Positions 45,780 to 56,281 are shown, counted from the stretch's first letter. The stretch is 64,000 nt of DNA from Hymenopellis radicata (GCA_015501595.1 JADNRX010000138.1:62001-126000), one strand, 5' to 3'. Notes: generated by a model from the letters alone, not told the origin. Translations and numbers: made by a program.

Positions 45780-46459
45780 ACATGCGCGCATAGATCAAGA
45801 CTGCTACGAGTTGGAGGCAGCGTGCTTTGCGATATATGGATTCGAATATAAACTAGGTACTTTATTTTCATACTCCCATCCCCTGACGTGTTCTAATCAC
45901 TTGGAACTCCGAGGTTACAATGATAGTGTAGGGCGCTTTCTTTGGCTTTGACATGCTCAGATTGATCATTGAAGTATATCACTTGGCTGAACGACGGCAA
46001 ATGCGCGTGGACGTTCAGAGGACCTGGTGCTGCCGCTGACAATCGTGTGGAGATTGGAGCGCAGCCTGTTCCTCAGGAGCCCATGGTGAGTTGTTACAGG
46101 ATGATATATTATATGAAGTGCTCATTGTGTGTCAGCAGTATATCCTCGCGAATCTGGACATGTCGGGGAACTTTGGCGAGGTTGATCTAGAGCACCTGAC
46201 TTTCTCGACGATGATGAGCATCGACTATGTGCGCGTGTACCAGCCCAAGGGTGTGATCAATATCGGATGCGACCCTATTGATTTTCCAACGAAGGCGTAT
46301 ATTGAGGAGTACATGATCTGTAAATTATGTCTGTTGAACATTGCTGACTCACACTGGTTTCTTAGGTACCTCGAAGCTTATACAAATCCCAATCTGACGA
46401 CGTGGATCGACGACTATAAGCAGCCAATACCGAGGAACAGCTTCCTCGGAGAATGTTAG
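45780..46459 (+). pseudogene. SKN1/KRE6-type beta-glucan synthesis protein, C-terminal remnant
   Basis: Three exon pieces match the end of the SKN1/KRE6 family (GH16-like proteins of the secretory pathway needed for cell-wall beta-1,6-glucan). They are DCYELEAACFAIYGFEYKLG near 45810-45860, YITWLNDGKCAWTFRGPG to QPVPQEPM at 45975-46085, and ILANLDMSGNFGEVDLEHL to YLEAYTNPNLTTW and RNSFLGEC, stop 46457-46459. The first two pieces need a frameshift, and a TGA lies just upstream of the second. The N-terminal membrane anchor and the catalytic half are absent, so this is a truncated, decayed copy. Confidence 0.75.
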
Positions 46460-46529
46460 CGCGCAGGCTTTCTCATGGTGTGGGACATTTGGTGTTACTT
46501 ACTATTTGGATGTCATTACTAGCAGTTAT

Positions 46530-46985
46530 TGCCGGCATGGTCATGGAGACCAACTTTGCGTCGGCTCCCTTTGACCCAACCCGACGTCCCACCAACCTGC
46601 TGAGCCGAGTCTAGAATGCCTAACCACATAAGCCCCAGACAACGGGCAGCAGCATCTCTCTCTCTCCAGCCATCATCATTAAGGTGATGCTACCTGTCGG
46701 ACTGTCGCAATATTTACAGCTCGCTTTGCTGCACCGCCATCATTGTGGACATTGTTGAAATGTAGGCAGCGGAGAAGGAGTTGTCGAGAGGGAAGGTCGA
46801 TGATGCGCTCTGGACAACGGCCAGCATCTGGAGAAGTCGATGTCAAGTCGGGCACTAGCTGCTTGATTAGGCTGGGAGAGGTTGGAAACAATGTTTCCCG
46901 TCTGTTGGCGAGGCAGTGCGCATGATACTGTATGTATTTGTTTGTTTTAATTCTTTCATTTCATTCATGTCCACTAGCATCACTA
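46530..46985. repeat. repeat-derived stretch with CATAAGCCCCAGA block
   Basis: Contains ATGGAGACCAACTTTGCGTC and ACATAAGCCCCAGACAACGG, words shared with the hAT cores and with 1-460. No gene supported. Confidence 0.4.
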
Positions 46986-47039
46986 CTGGCAACAGCGATA
47001 ATGATGTGGCATCTACGTCAACGCATGTGCCGGGAACGC

Positions 47040-47340
47040 GCGCTACGCTGTAAAAAAATGCTACGTTGTGGACTGGGGTGCGATGCAGTACTGGAAGTTG
47101 ACCTTTTGCTCAATGGAGGAATCATCAAGGCCATCAGAACCGTATCCGCCAGCACAAATGGCGACGAGCTGGATGTCGTCGACGTCGAATAAGCATGGGT
47201 ATTACCCGGGTACGTTCTTTGTTGTCAATAGAGTTTACTCTTCTGACTTGATCACAGTATCGTCGACCTGCACTCTCACATGCGTGATGGGCACGACAGA
47301 TGAAAATTCCCTCAAGGCCAGCGTTCAGCTATGGCCGCGC
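47040..47340 (+). pseudogene. amidohydrolase N-terminal remnant
   Basis: In one frame LEVDLLLNGGIIKAIRTVSA is followed by DELDVVDVE, a TAA, then AWVLPG. After an intron (GTACGTTC..GATCACAG) comes IVDLHSHMRDGHDR and a stop. LPG-IVDLHSH is the metal-binding entry motif of amidohydrolases, with two His ligands. Two stops and the missing remainder show it is dead. A following stretch (WPRSLDGPNVL) may be a later piece of the same gene. Confidence 0.55.
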
Positions 47341-47399
47341 AGCCTGGACGGACCCAACGTCCTCACGCCATTCTGGCTTATCCGCGAAGCAGCGCTGTA

Positions 47400-47530
47400 T
47401 TTCCGTGTCAAGCATCTTCTCGACATCAGGCTTCATGGGAACATCAGCCAGGTGAACTACGCTGCGGCCAAGGCTGCTGTTGTCAGTCTCATCAAGACTA
47501 TCGCGAAGTTGATGGTGGTGAAGGAATATG
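47400..47530 (+). pseudogene. short-chain dehydrogenase remnant
   Basis: HGNISQVNYAAAKAAVVSLI followed by KTIAKLM resembles the SDR active-site helix, with Tyr and Lys in a YxxxK motif (NYAAAK). Neither the Rossmann start nor the rest is present. It is joined in one chance ORF to the amidohydrolase piece. Confidence 0.5.
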
Positions 47531-47640
47531 GGATGGTGATTGAGATTGACGGGAAGAAGGTCGCGTTGAGGGTTCGTAGTGCAAAATTTTCCCTGTTCCG
47601 TGTCCATGATGTTATTGACAGCATCCCGTACATCTACTAG

Positions 47641-48096
47641 TACTACTTAATCTGTGGTCCGTTGCGGCCCGTGCTTCCCCCAATACTCTTGTAGCGTATA
47701 TCGTATATTTAGGAGTATCAATGTGAATATGTTTGTGTACATTCAAAGCAGATTGATGTATCTAGTCAATATTCCTCAACTGAGTTTATAATTGAGTTAG
47801 TCTTGAGCTGCCTAAGGATAAATGTATTCATAGTGTATGCATAAAGTGGCATTAAGATGCCTTTCAATGCTTGAAGTTCAGTGTCATGATACCTTACGTC
47901 TTAAGTTGCTTAAAGATAGCCATGTTCGAAGCACATGTCTTAAGTTACCTTTAGGCATCTTTTTGCCACCTTTTGCTGTCTTAAGTTTCATGGCTATGAT
48001 ACACCAGCTTTAAGATGTCTTTGGAGCTCTTTGGAGCTTTAGGAGCTTTTTGGAGCTTAAAGTTTGATGTTCGAGTGACACAGATCTTAAGATGCC
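47641..48096. other. low-complexity CTTAAG/GGAGCT-rich stretch
   Basis: Repeated CTTAAG, AAGATGCC and TTTGGAGCTC words without a clear period. No gene. Confidence 0.4.
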
Positions 48097-48557
48097 TTAA
48101 GGCATATAGGCCTTTCCTGATGTTTGATCTGCGCTGCGCGCACGACAGTGGCGCACAGTTGTCCACTCGAACATATTGGTCTTGGTCTTAGATACTTTTG
48201 TATCCTCACCCGCGTCAATGTCCATTGCAAATTCGTTATCATTAGAATGCATGTGGTTCTTATCAAAATTACCAGCAGAACCCATATCAGCCATATGGTG
48301 AGTACCTGAATCCGCAGCCGAAGTTTCAGCCATATTGGACAAGGAACCAATACCAGCGGCCGCGTCCCACATCATGGAGGCAGAGGTACAACCACCAGTC
48401 TCAGTGCCAAGCACCAGATTCTCAGAACTTATCGTTCCGGCCTCAACGGTTCCCGCAGGAGAAACAACGTTGGAAGTAGAATCAGAGTTAACAGAGGGCG
48501 CACCATAATGCGCTGGGAACTGAAACTGACATCGTCATATGACCGCGACGAAGATTG
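48097..48557 (-). pseudogene. unrecognised gene fragment cut by the LTR element
   Basis: A 105-codon frame (48414-48097) rich in Met, Asp, His and Ser (SGTHHMADMGSAGNFDKNH, NEFAMDIDAGEDTK), preceded by more Ser/Gly-rich sequence up to the retrotransposon. It resembles a low-complexity tail of a nuclear protein. No family assigned. Confidence 0.25.
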
Positions 48558-48693
48558 TGCTGGCATTGGTATGATCGGCTGCTCGGCTTATAAGAGCTGC
48601 TGGTAAACATATACATACTGTAGCTATGACTTGATCACCGCGGAATGTAACAGGGCCTTTCCCATCATCACCATCTCAGAGTCTCATCCCCGT
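48558..48693 (+). repeat. 5' LTR, first 136 bp
   Basis: Starts TGCTGGCATTGGTATGATCG and aligns without gaps to 58580-58715. About ten differences are seen and all are transitions. The LTR is interrupted at ATCCCCGT by the family A element and resumes at 57259. Confidence 0.88.
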
Positions 48694-49252
48694 TAGAGAC
48701 CTCAACGAGTCGACGAGTCACCGAGTCATCTGGTGACTCGACTCGCCTCGGGCACCTCGGCGTTCGGACTCACGTGACTCATGAGTCACATAGTCACGAG
48801 TCCGGTTGCGAGTCTGAGTATGGCTCTGCTGACTGTGAGTCATCATATGATGACTCGCAAATATTTAGTTATATAATTTATTTTAATTTACAAATTTTTG
48901 CCAACTCAAATGGACCCTTGCATGGCTCAAACGAGCTATACACAACAATTTCGCCAGATCCGGCAACTCGGGCCAAGTCCCGAAGCGATGCATAAGCGTC
49001 TGATCAGGTGATATCTCTGTACCTCTTACCATCACCACGACCACCTGAGGAGTGACGATTGTCGCTCCCACTGCTAGTGAGAAGCACGGGTTCGGGTTAC
49101 CTGGTCCGGGTCCGGGTTCGGGTGTGTCTCGGGTCGGGGTCGGGTGTCGGTCCGAGTACCCGTCGGGAACCCGGCTACCCATATCAACCCATGCACAGTT
49201 GTTGTTAGAGATCGGCATGGGTTGTCAGTAACAGCAAGTACTTCCCTATAGA

Positions 49253-49500
49253 TACTGTAGCGTTTCGACCACAAATTCACATAACAGGTCATGGAGGTCT
49301 TTGAAGTGAAGCTATATATACATCATAACGGGTCACGGACCACTTTGGCCAGGCACAAGCCTCCAAATAAGGAAATTTCAGGTCCCGCCTATGGCGGGAC
49401 TGTCCAAATAAGGCAATTTAAGGGTCTGTGAAGCTATTCACTGTAACTTCAGACCATAACGGGTCACAGGCTGTGAAGTTACGGTCGAAACGCTACAGTA
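49253..49500. mobile_element. Tc1/mariner-type MITE, 248 bp, copy 2
   Basis: Same ends (TACTGTAGCGTTTCGACC, GGTCGAAACGCTACAGTA) and same length as 34283-34530, with TA borders. It is inserted in the AT-rich linker of the E/D core. Confidence 0.9.
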
Positions 49501-50240
49501 GATGTATATTTTATAGATTTTATCGAATTTATCTGGCCCCAAATGGGCCCAACGTCGATGTTGCGCCTGAATTTCTGCAATCGCTGAGCTGACCGAACGT
49601 CTCGGCAATTGCCGGATAGCGATCAGTCAGCTCTGATCGCTATCTCTTACCTCTTCCCACTACAGCACGACTTTAATGTCGTGCTCGTCGGCCCCGGTAA
49701 TTTTTCTGGGGCCTTTCTCACTTCTTCTTTTCCTTCTACTTCGCTTTCCTGGACCGGTTTGGCTCTGCGCCGGCCGCTGCGCCCGCAGATACGTTCCGGG
49801 GCGCGTTCTGATATTCGTCTTCGCGATGACCCCAGTTCAACGAGGATTCACAGCGCGTAAGCCCTCACAGGCGAGGCAGCACCGGTAATGGACCATTTTT
49901 TCTGCGCTTGGACTGTGGGCTTGGTTTCGCGGCGGCCCCGCTGCTTTTGAATGAAGGCTCTAAATGCGCTCACACGACCAGGAGTCAGATTATGGGCTGG
50001 ACGGTGTCGCGGACACATCCAGCCCCAAAGGTGCATATTTACTCTTTTCTTTTGTAATTTACGGAGTACAGTCTCTCCTCGCAATATGTTTCTGCCGTCT
50101 ACCTGAGCTCTTGCCACCACCCCCATCTTCCCCGCCATCTCACCTCATACGATATACCATCCTCACCCCTCGTCACATCTCGTTGAGCCCTAGCTATAAA
50201 TATGAGCATGTTTTTTATAGCTGTAGCCACAAGAACCATA

Positions 50241-50497
50241 TACTGTACCGTTTCGACCGTAAGTTCGCGGGGCGTTACGCGTTATGCCGCGAACTTACAG
50301 GAAATAAGTTCGTAACCAGGCACACCACCCGAAATTACCATATTTGGATGCTCCCGCCCTAGGCGGGAGCGAAAATTTCCTTTTTAGGCCTTACGGACCC
50401 TGAAAATAAGGACCGTGATGCGTTATGCTTTATTGTAAGTTAGGTTCTCGACCCCGCGTTACGCGTTATGCGAACTTGGGGTCGAAACGGTACAGTA
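50241..50497. mobile_element. Tc1/mariner-type MITE, 257 bp
   Basis: Ends TACTGTACCGTTTCGACC and GGTCGAAACGGTACAGTA, with TA borders. The interior has a GCTCCCGCCCTAGGCGGGAGC hairpin-like centre and CGTTACGCGTTATG on both sides. It is related in ends, but not in sequence, to the 248-bp MITEs. Confidence 0.9.
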
Positions 50498-50795
50498 CAC
50501 CACGAGTGGCTGTAGCCACACCTCTGGCTAGAGTCAGAAATGAGCATCATACAGTGTATCGGTATAATTCTGCATACCAGAATGAATCTTGCAGTTCTAA
50601 GGGCACTCACACATGAATGTCCCCAATCTTTAGCATACAAGATGAATATAATCTATTTTACTTTCAATCTGTCTCCTCGGATTTTTGTCAAATTAACGAT
50701 GTGAATTGTGTAGTGCGGATTATGCACGGCAGCTCTAAAACACGAATCGGGATGATTCTGCACACTGTGACGTTGTGTGACATGGACCACGCGAC

Positions 50796-51179
50796 TACTG
50801 TAGTATTTCGACCATAGGTTCACAGGGTGTGACCTGTGACCTCATGAACATGTTAAGTAGCATGTTCATGGTGGCCAAAAGTGTGTGACCTAATAAAATT
50901 ATATTCATTGAGATTTTTAACTTTCTGCTTTTTTAGCTTAATTTTACCTATAAAGTAGATACAAACAGCAGAAATAGACAATTTTCATCTCAAATAGAGC
51001 AAAATGGAAGAAAAACTACTAAAATTGGGCTGAAGAAGCAAAATTTAGATCAAGTTAGATTTGTGACTGATTTTAGACATGTTCACAGAGCCTTGTGACC
51101 TAGTGACCAACTACAATTAGGTTCGCATCATGAGGCCTCGTGACCTGTGATGTGAACCTATGGTAGTAATACTACAGTA
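50796..51179. mobile_element. Tc1/mariner-type MITE, 384 bp, copy 2
   Basis: Inverted copy of 35199-35583, with TA borders. Starts TACTGTAGTATTTCGACC and ends GGTAGTAATACTACAGTA. It sits between the transposon's left end and the transposase stop. Confidence 0.92.
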
Positions 51180-51229
51180 CCCCGCACACCCCGGATGCAG
51201 CTCTGATCACGACCAGCAGCACCCACGAT

Positions 51230-53551
51230 CTACTCAAATTCCATAGTCTCTTCGTCGGAACTGTCCTCTGGATCATCAGGACCATTAGGATCTTGCTCTC
51301 CACCATCCATCTGGCTCTCATCCGGCTCAGCTCCTGCCACCTCAGCATTCCGGGAACTGGATGCACCAGAGTTTTTGGGCTTCGCGCCGGGCGCGTCGGG
51401 TTTCTTCATCAACTTCGGCTTCTTGGGATGATGGTTTTTGGGAAGGCCCTGCATGGTGAGTTCTTTGCACTGATCCTGCCATTTCTGCACCGCTTCCTTG
51501 TGCTTTTCCTTGATTCCTGTCCACCACGCGTCGAATTCCTCCCTCTTCTTCTTCAACTCCTCTCGATCCTCTTTCCGATTCAGCTTCTCTGCCAGTTTGA
51601 CTGCTTTATCCTCTTCACCTTTCCTCACTGCGTCCTGAATCTCTTTGCTGGTTAAATGCTGACCCTTTCCATCGACAAACAGCTTGGTTTTGTCCGACTT
51701 CTTCTGTGTATCCTTGGCCCACAGCGAGTCCTTCATCCGTACCAACGACATGCCTTGCACGATTAGTTGGGCTTGACTACCCTCTATCACGTAGTTCTGG
51801 GCATCGATGAAGTCTTTGGAGCGCGACAATGACTTTGTCAGCTCGTCTATCCGCGTTGACATCTGATCTCGAGTCATATACTCATGCGAGGGAGTGGTGA
51901 GTAATGACCAATCAGGTTGAGGAAGAGACGGTAACTTCTGAATGACAGGTTGATTGGCTGCAACGAGAGCTGATGCCTGTGTACCGGTAAGTCGAGAGCG
52001 GGCTACGAGGAATGACCCAGAGGCTGATGCCGAAAGACCAGCTGTCATAATGCGCATCCGCTTGCTTGGTGTTTCAAGGAGAGCTGGATCGATATCTTCG
52101 TCTCGTACTTGGGATACTCTGGATGGGGTCGCCGGCGTTGATGGAGCTGTTCGGACCCGATATGTGAGGGCAGTGGTATGTGTCGATGGTGAAAGTTCCT
52201 GTGCAGATGGCTTATAGGAACGCCATGTAGACACCACCACACGTGCAGGAGAAGCTAATGCGATGGGAAACAGAGCCGCCGTCGAAGTCTCCTCACTCGG
52301 CTTCATCTGTTCGGGCGTAATGATGTTGGGATTGAATGGATGGATGCCAGTAGCCTCGAAAGCGGCCTTGATGAGATCTGGGGTGAAAGCGCGAAGGTAT
52401 GCAGCTCCAAATACACCCGCGAAGTCCTCTTTATTAATTCCGCGATGATGCAGATTCTCAAACTTGTTGATCTCGGTTTTCCACTCCTCCTTCATCGTTC
52501 CAAAACATGCGACATCAAGGCCTTGTAGTGCATGAGTGCAATGTGGTGGATAACCGTAGAGCTCGATGTTGTGGAGTGCGCCATACTCGAGAAGGGACGA
52601 TGTATAGTGGGACCCATGCCCATCAACAAGAAGTGCGCGTACATCACCATCTGCTTTATTGCGTGTGGCTGCATCAAAATCCTTCTCGAACCAGCTCCGC
52701 CCGAGTGCACCATCAGTCCAGCCGTTGTCGGAGTATGCAAATCTTGATGATGGTAAGAACAGGTTTACATTTGATGAATTGAGAACTCACGATGCGCCAG
52801 CAACATTGTTTTGATTCCACTTCTTCATGAAGTTCTTGCCTTTGAAGATGATCATAGGATGTAGTGCTGTTCCGTCGGCGCATATGGTAACAATGACAGT
52901 GACATTTTCGCGATTTGCAGTGCCTTGTTTGTGTTGTGTTTTCGTTCCGCGACGCCCAACAACACGTTGGACACCCTGGTCAGATGGCGGAAAGCCACTC
53001 TCGTCCATGCCATAGATATTGTGCGGTTTGATTCCACGGTCGATAAGCTGACGTTTAACGAGCTCGAACCATGCTTTGACAACTATGGGATTCAAGGACC
53101 GTGCGTGCTGCGTATCGAGAGGCTTGCTCCAGTGAGTTTGAAGGCGAGCATCGTGTCGATCTAAGAAGTAGCCAACCCACTCCTCTCCCACGGGAGGCAA
53201 TCCGTGCACTTCGAGTAGAGCGTTGGCATGAAGTGTGATATTTTTTCGAGTAAGAGGGATGCCACGGTCTGATGATTGTTCAATGAAGTCAACGAGAACA
53301 TTTTCCTGAGCAGGTGTGAGGCGTTGTTTTGTAGCTCCATACTCAACTTGAGAACGGGTTCCCTTGACACGTCCTGAGAGTGTTCTGTACTTGACATCGA
53401 ACTCGTCTGCAATAGGACGTAGTCCACGACGCGTCTTCGGAGACTTTAACAGCTCGTGGTGATACGCGGCCACAGCTTGTGCCATACGCGTCTCCTTGTC
53501 TCGGCGCTTTGCTAGATGCTTGACACGGTCGGATTTCGCGTGTTTTGCCAT
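51230..53551 (-). CDS. pogo-like DDE transposase (DD35D), apparently intact
   Basis: Two exons: ATG at 53551, one short intron between about 52792 and 52742 (GTGAGTTC donor), and stop at 51230. The N-terminal part (residues about 20-150) has the two helix-turn-helix segments of CENP-B/Tc5-type DNA-binding domains (RPIADEFDVKYRTLSGRV, EEWVGYFLDRHDARL). The catalytic domain has Asp in YGMDESGF, Asp in LLVDGHGSHYT and, 35 residues later, Asp in LQGLDVACFG. The C-terminal third is long and charged, with a coiled coil (EKLNRKEDREELKKKREEF), and ends acidic. No stop or frameshift was seen. It lies between matched TIRs and is divergent from ORF2. It is expected to cut and paste the element at TA sites. 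Confidence 0.9.
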
Positions 53552-53708
53552 CAGAACACGTTGACTCGAAAGGGAATGAGATGTCTAAATGAGGAGATCA
53601 CAAACACTGCCGTAGGGACCATACACGGCATCTTCTTAACTGTACAGTTCCTTCGGAAGGTCCTGAACATATATTCCATGCAACATGACAGTGAGACGAC
53701 TTACAGTC

Positions 53709-54390
53709 ATGTCAAGCATTGATGTATACCATGACATCCCAGACATCTACAATGTCGATGAAGGCAAGTGTATTCAGCTTCTTAATCAGACTGGCCCTTA
53801 CATGCATGACAGGTGGCTTCATCAACAGATTGCGTGCGCAACGTAAATCTACGCGGAATTCTATTGAGACCGACGACATGCCTGAGCTTGTTCCTCAATC
53901 CGATGATGAAGATGATGAAGATATCAGAACTCTGTGCGTGTGTACTTAGTAATCCAGCTCATTCTCCATTAATACTTATATCCTTCATAGAATTAGGACT
54001 ACCAACGCGCCATCGATTGATACCCGAGCCACAGGTGCATGGGCTGCCGATATTCCCATTCTTCTCCAACACGCCACTACTGCTGGTCCCGGCATCACTC
54101 CCGTCCTTCATCAGTGGCGTAAGACCTGGAATGCCATGTTCGACCTAGCCTGGATGCTCGGCTTCCAGTCCACCAATCAATGCATGGCCATCAAGGAGCA
54201 GCTCATCTTCATCTTCTCCCAGCTTCGAGAGAAGCAAATTGCAGCCTATCCGGGCATCATCAATCAGCACGCCGGATGGAAGAGAATGAGACGTGATGGA
54301 TGGAGAATTGATGTTGGTTCAAGGCACATTGATGTTAGTAGGCCATTCTTGACTGTAGATGAGATGGTTGTAGACACGGATTGGATGTAA
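53709..54390 (+). CDS. second gene of the pogo-like transposon, function unknown
   Basis: Starts MSSIDVYHDIPDIYNVDEGK at 53709. Two introns fit (GTGTATTC to TCAACAG near 53767-53829, GTGCGTGT to TTCATAG near 53935-53990) and give one open product ending VDEMVVDTDWM at 54390. After a Ser/acidic segment (SDDEDDED), the main part is about 110 residues, helical and Trp-rich (LLQHATTAGPGITPVLHQW, AMFDLAWMLGFQS). No known DNA-binding or nuclease motif is visible. It starts 157 bp from the transposase start on the other strand, so the two share a promoter region. It could be a captured host gene or a transposition helper; this is inference. Confidence 0.6.
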
Positions 54391-54806
54391 CACACGCGAA
54401 ACCTGTTAATGAGCACGACCGCGTCAGTTGCCTTTTTGGGAATTGTCACGCTGATCGCATTGGATTGTGTTCGGTGACCGATTCCTCATTTTTACCCGTC
54501 TGTCGATATTCTCAGCCTAGAATTTTACCCCAAACTGTTCCTTAGGTAGATATACACCTGGCTCAATATGTAACTGAATTTTTTTCGGTCTTTATTTCGC
54601 TCAATTCACGCGATTCAATGTCATACTTTCCTGATTTGGGCTAATTTCACTCTTGTTTCGGGTATATCTTCGCTTGCCCTTATGGTGGGCACTCCAAAAT
54701 CAGACAGAAGCAGGATGAAATAGGGTAGAATACATGGATAAAAAAAACATCTCGGCTAAGTTAACATACTCTCAAGATATTGTCCAGTGTGCAGAATTGT
54801 ACCGGT

Positions 54807-55138
54807 TAGGGTGGTGAAGTAAACCCTTGGTTTTGATACACCTCGGGTTTACTGCGGTTACTAACAGTATCGATACAGTATTGAAACTGTCGGGAGTCGG
54901 GAGGTAGGTTTCGATACCGGCACGTGATCAATTCACGTGACGGCGCGCTGGCGCTCAGAGAAGCTGAGAGTAGTGGGACAAGGGCGGGATGGGGGCGGCG
55001 AGCCGCTGCGCCACATCACGTGTTCAAAACACGTGCTGGTATTGAAACCGTTACTAACGGTATCGAAACTCGGGCCTCCCAGGGGGTCGGTATCGATACC
55101 GTTACTAACAGCCCCGGGAGGTTTACTGCGCCACCCTA
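54807..55138. mobile_element. hAT-type MITE, family H
   Basis: 332 bp with ends TAGGGTGGTGAAGTAAACC and GGTTTACTGCGCCACCCTA. The exact duplication GTACCGGT lies at 54799-54806 and 55139-55146. The interior holds GGTATCGATACCGTTACTAA words and two CACGTG-containing inverted pairs. It is inserted in the right subterminal region of the pogo-like transposon. Confidence 0.93.
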
Positions 55139-55198
55139 GTACCGGTGTGCAGAATTGCCCCGATACACTGTATCACTCCAATAATTATTAATAAAATA

Positions 55199-55279
55199 TG
55201 CCATCAGCAGGAATTGAACCTGTGACCATGCATATGTAATCAATTAAATAGACACTTTAACCACTCAGCCATAAGCCTT
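55199..55279 (-). other. tRNA-like sequence, probably the head of a SINE
   Basis: On the minus strand an A-box (TGGCTGAGTGG, 55271-55261) and a B-box (GGTTCAATTCC, 55220-55210) are both perfect matches to RNA polymerase III tRNA promoter elements, with normal spacing. The acceptor arms (GGCTTAT and CTGATGG) and the anticodon stem do not pair, so it is unlikely to be a working tRNA gene. A tRNA-derived SINE or decayed tRNA fits better. Confidence 0.5.
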
Positions 55280-55344
55280 TTAAATATATACATATCTTTA
55301 GCACTATATACCTATCTCCACCTATACTCAAATCTTGGTCTTCA

Positions 55345-55371
55345 CTTAGGGCAAGCATAGCTTGCCCTAAG
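55345..55371. other. hairpin, 12-bp stem with 3-base loop
   Basis: CTTAGGGCAAGC, ATA, GCTTGCCCTAAG: a perfect stem. An AT palindrome (TAGCTTAATTAAGCTA) follows at about 55391-55406. Part of element J; role unknown. Confidence 0.8.
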
Positions 55372-55451
55372 GAAGGGTTTTATTAATTAAATAGCTTAAT
55401 TAAGCTACTCCTTCAGTGTGATTATTTAACATCTTTGCCCTGCTAACCACT

Positions 55452-55487
55452 TAACCCCTAACTTCTAACCTCTAACCCTAACCCTAT
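55452..55487. repeat. short telomere-like CCCTAA run
   Basis: Degenerate CCTAAC/CCCTAAC units, about six. Too short and impure for a telomere; likely an internal part of the repeat or an interstitial trace. Confidence 0.6.
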
Positions 55488-55534
55488 CCTATCCCAAAAA
55501 GATCTAACCTAATGTACCTAATTATATAATATTC

Positions 55535-55622
55535 TGTGCCTGATCACATGACATGTTGTGCCTGATCACATAACATATTGTGCCTGATCACATGACATGT
55601 TGTGTCTGATCACATGATGTAT
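55535..55622. repeat. tandem repeat, 4 x 22 bp, TGATCACATG core
   Basis: Four 22-base units starting TGTGCCTGATCACATGACAT, with a few transitions between them, then a partial fifth unit. Each unit contains the palindrome TGATCA. Confidence 0.9.
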
Positions 55623-55725
55623 TGTGCCTGAGAATGCGACCTTAGACTATGAGGCTCATTTCTGGCTGTAGCCATGAGTCTGGCTATAGACACTTTTGGA
55701 GACAACAGGTTTTTGTGGCTACAGC

Positions 55726-56281
55726 CAGGCGAGACCCTTATATCTACAACTACTGGTGTCTCGTTCGGTCCCGGTTCTTGTTGTTTCAACAAGCTGTGGC
55801 ATGAACATGACAGATCGTGCACGTCGTTGGCCCCCGCGCAATTGCTCGGGGGTCGGCGGCGGGCACGAAAATGGCCAAACGATGCAAGCACTTTTGCCAA
55901 GTACTGTTGAGATTCGATCAATTCGTCACCCCAAGTGACGTGTGACCGGTGCGACGAAATTCTCGTTTCGTCAGATTACTATATATGAACATTCCCGACG
56001 CAGCAGAGCTGCGTCCCGAGGCCGTCGGGGGCCCCGCTGGGGACTTTTTAGCGAATTTTACTGTGACAGCCGCTAAATTTCGTCAATTTTGAGTCGCTTG
56101 TGACCTGTGACTGACGAAATGAACGAAACTCAACAGTACTTGCACACCCGCGAGGCAAGTACTTACTAAGTACTTGCGAGTACCCGGGTGTGCTGCCGGG
56201 TAGCAAGTCCGCCTTCTCGAACGCAAGTATTTGCTGGGCAGGTGTCGGGTGCACCCGGGTATACACTCGTGCCTTTCTCTA
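55726..56281 (+). mobile_element. hAT-type family D-like right arm
   Basis: Matches 44870-45134 of family D: a CGTGCACGTCG block, the CCCCCGCGCAATTGCTCGG hairpin, CAAGTACTTG array and the end ACACTCGTGCCTTTCTCTA at 56281 (one change from CACTCGTGCCTTGCTCTA). Its left end with the TAGAGCAAGG start was not found in the left arm near 49200, so it is either truncated or recombined with family E. Confidence 0.65.
55902..56138. mobile_element. Tc1/mariner-type MITE, 237 bp
   Basis: Ends TACTGTTGAGATTCG and CGAAACTCAACAGTA with TA borders. It interrupts a CAAGTACTTG array of the D-type arm; joining the flanks at one TA restores a CAAGTACTTGCAC word. Contains GACGCAGCAGAGCTGCGTC (inverted repeat). 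Confidence 0.85.

Larger units (their letters stand above)
50550..55172. mobile_element. pogo-like (Tc1/mariner superfamily) transposon with two divergent genes
   Basis: Inverted ends TACAGTGTATCGGTATAATT (left) and, on the right, the inverse of TACAGTGTATCGGGGCAATT, with TA at both borders. It carries a transposase gene (51230-53551, -) and a second gene (53709-54390, +). A 384-bp MITE (50796-51179) and a 332-bp hAT-type MITE (54807-55138) were added later, so the original size was about 3.9 kb. The transposase frame is open and its catalytic residues are present. The match of ends, TA duplication and enzyme class is self-consistent. Confidence 0.88.
50220..55725. mobile_element. inverted-repeat element J carrying the tRNA-like repeat, split by insertions
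   Basis: GCTGTAGCCACAAGAACC at the left and GGTTTTTGTGGCTACAGC at the right form inverted ends. A second inverted pair (GGCTAGAGTCAGAAATGAGC near 50520, GCTCATTTCTGGCTGTAGCC near 55650) lies inside. Without its insertions it would be about 0.6-0.7 kb and would contain the tRNA-like sequence and the 22-bp tandem repeats. Flanks (TATA left, CAGG right) give no clear duplication. Confidence 0.5.

Noticed and set aside
49206..49252. Left end of a second family D element (TAGAGATCGG...)
   Set aside because: It does not match the family D terminus and the 8 bases before it do not match those after 56281.
55199..55279. Functional tRNA gene
   Set aside because: A- and B-boxes are perfect, but the acceptor and anticodon stems do not pair.
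55452..55487. Telomere or chromosome end
   Set aside because: Only about six impure units, with ordinary sequence on both sides and inside a nested transposon.
55535..55622. CRISPR-like array
   Set aside because: Repeats are directly adjacent without spacers, in a eukaryotic genome.
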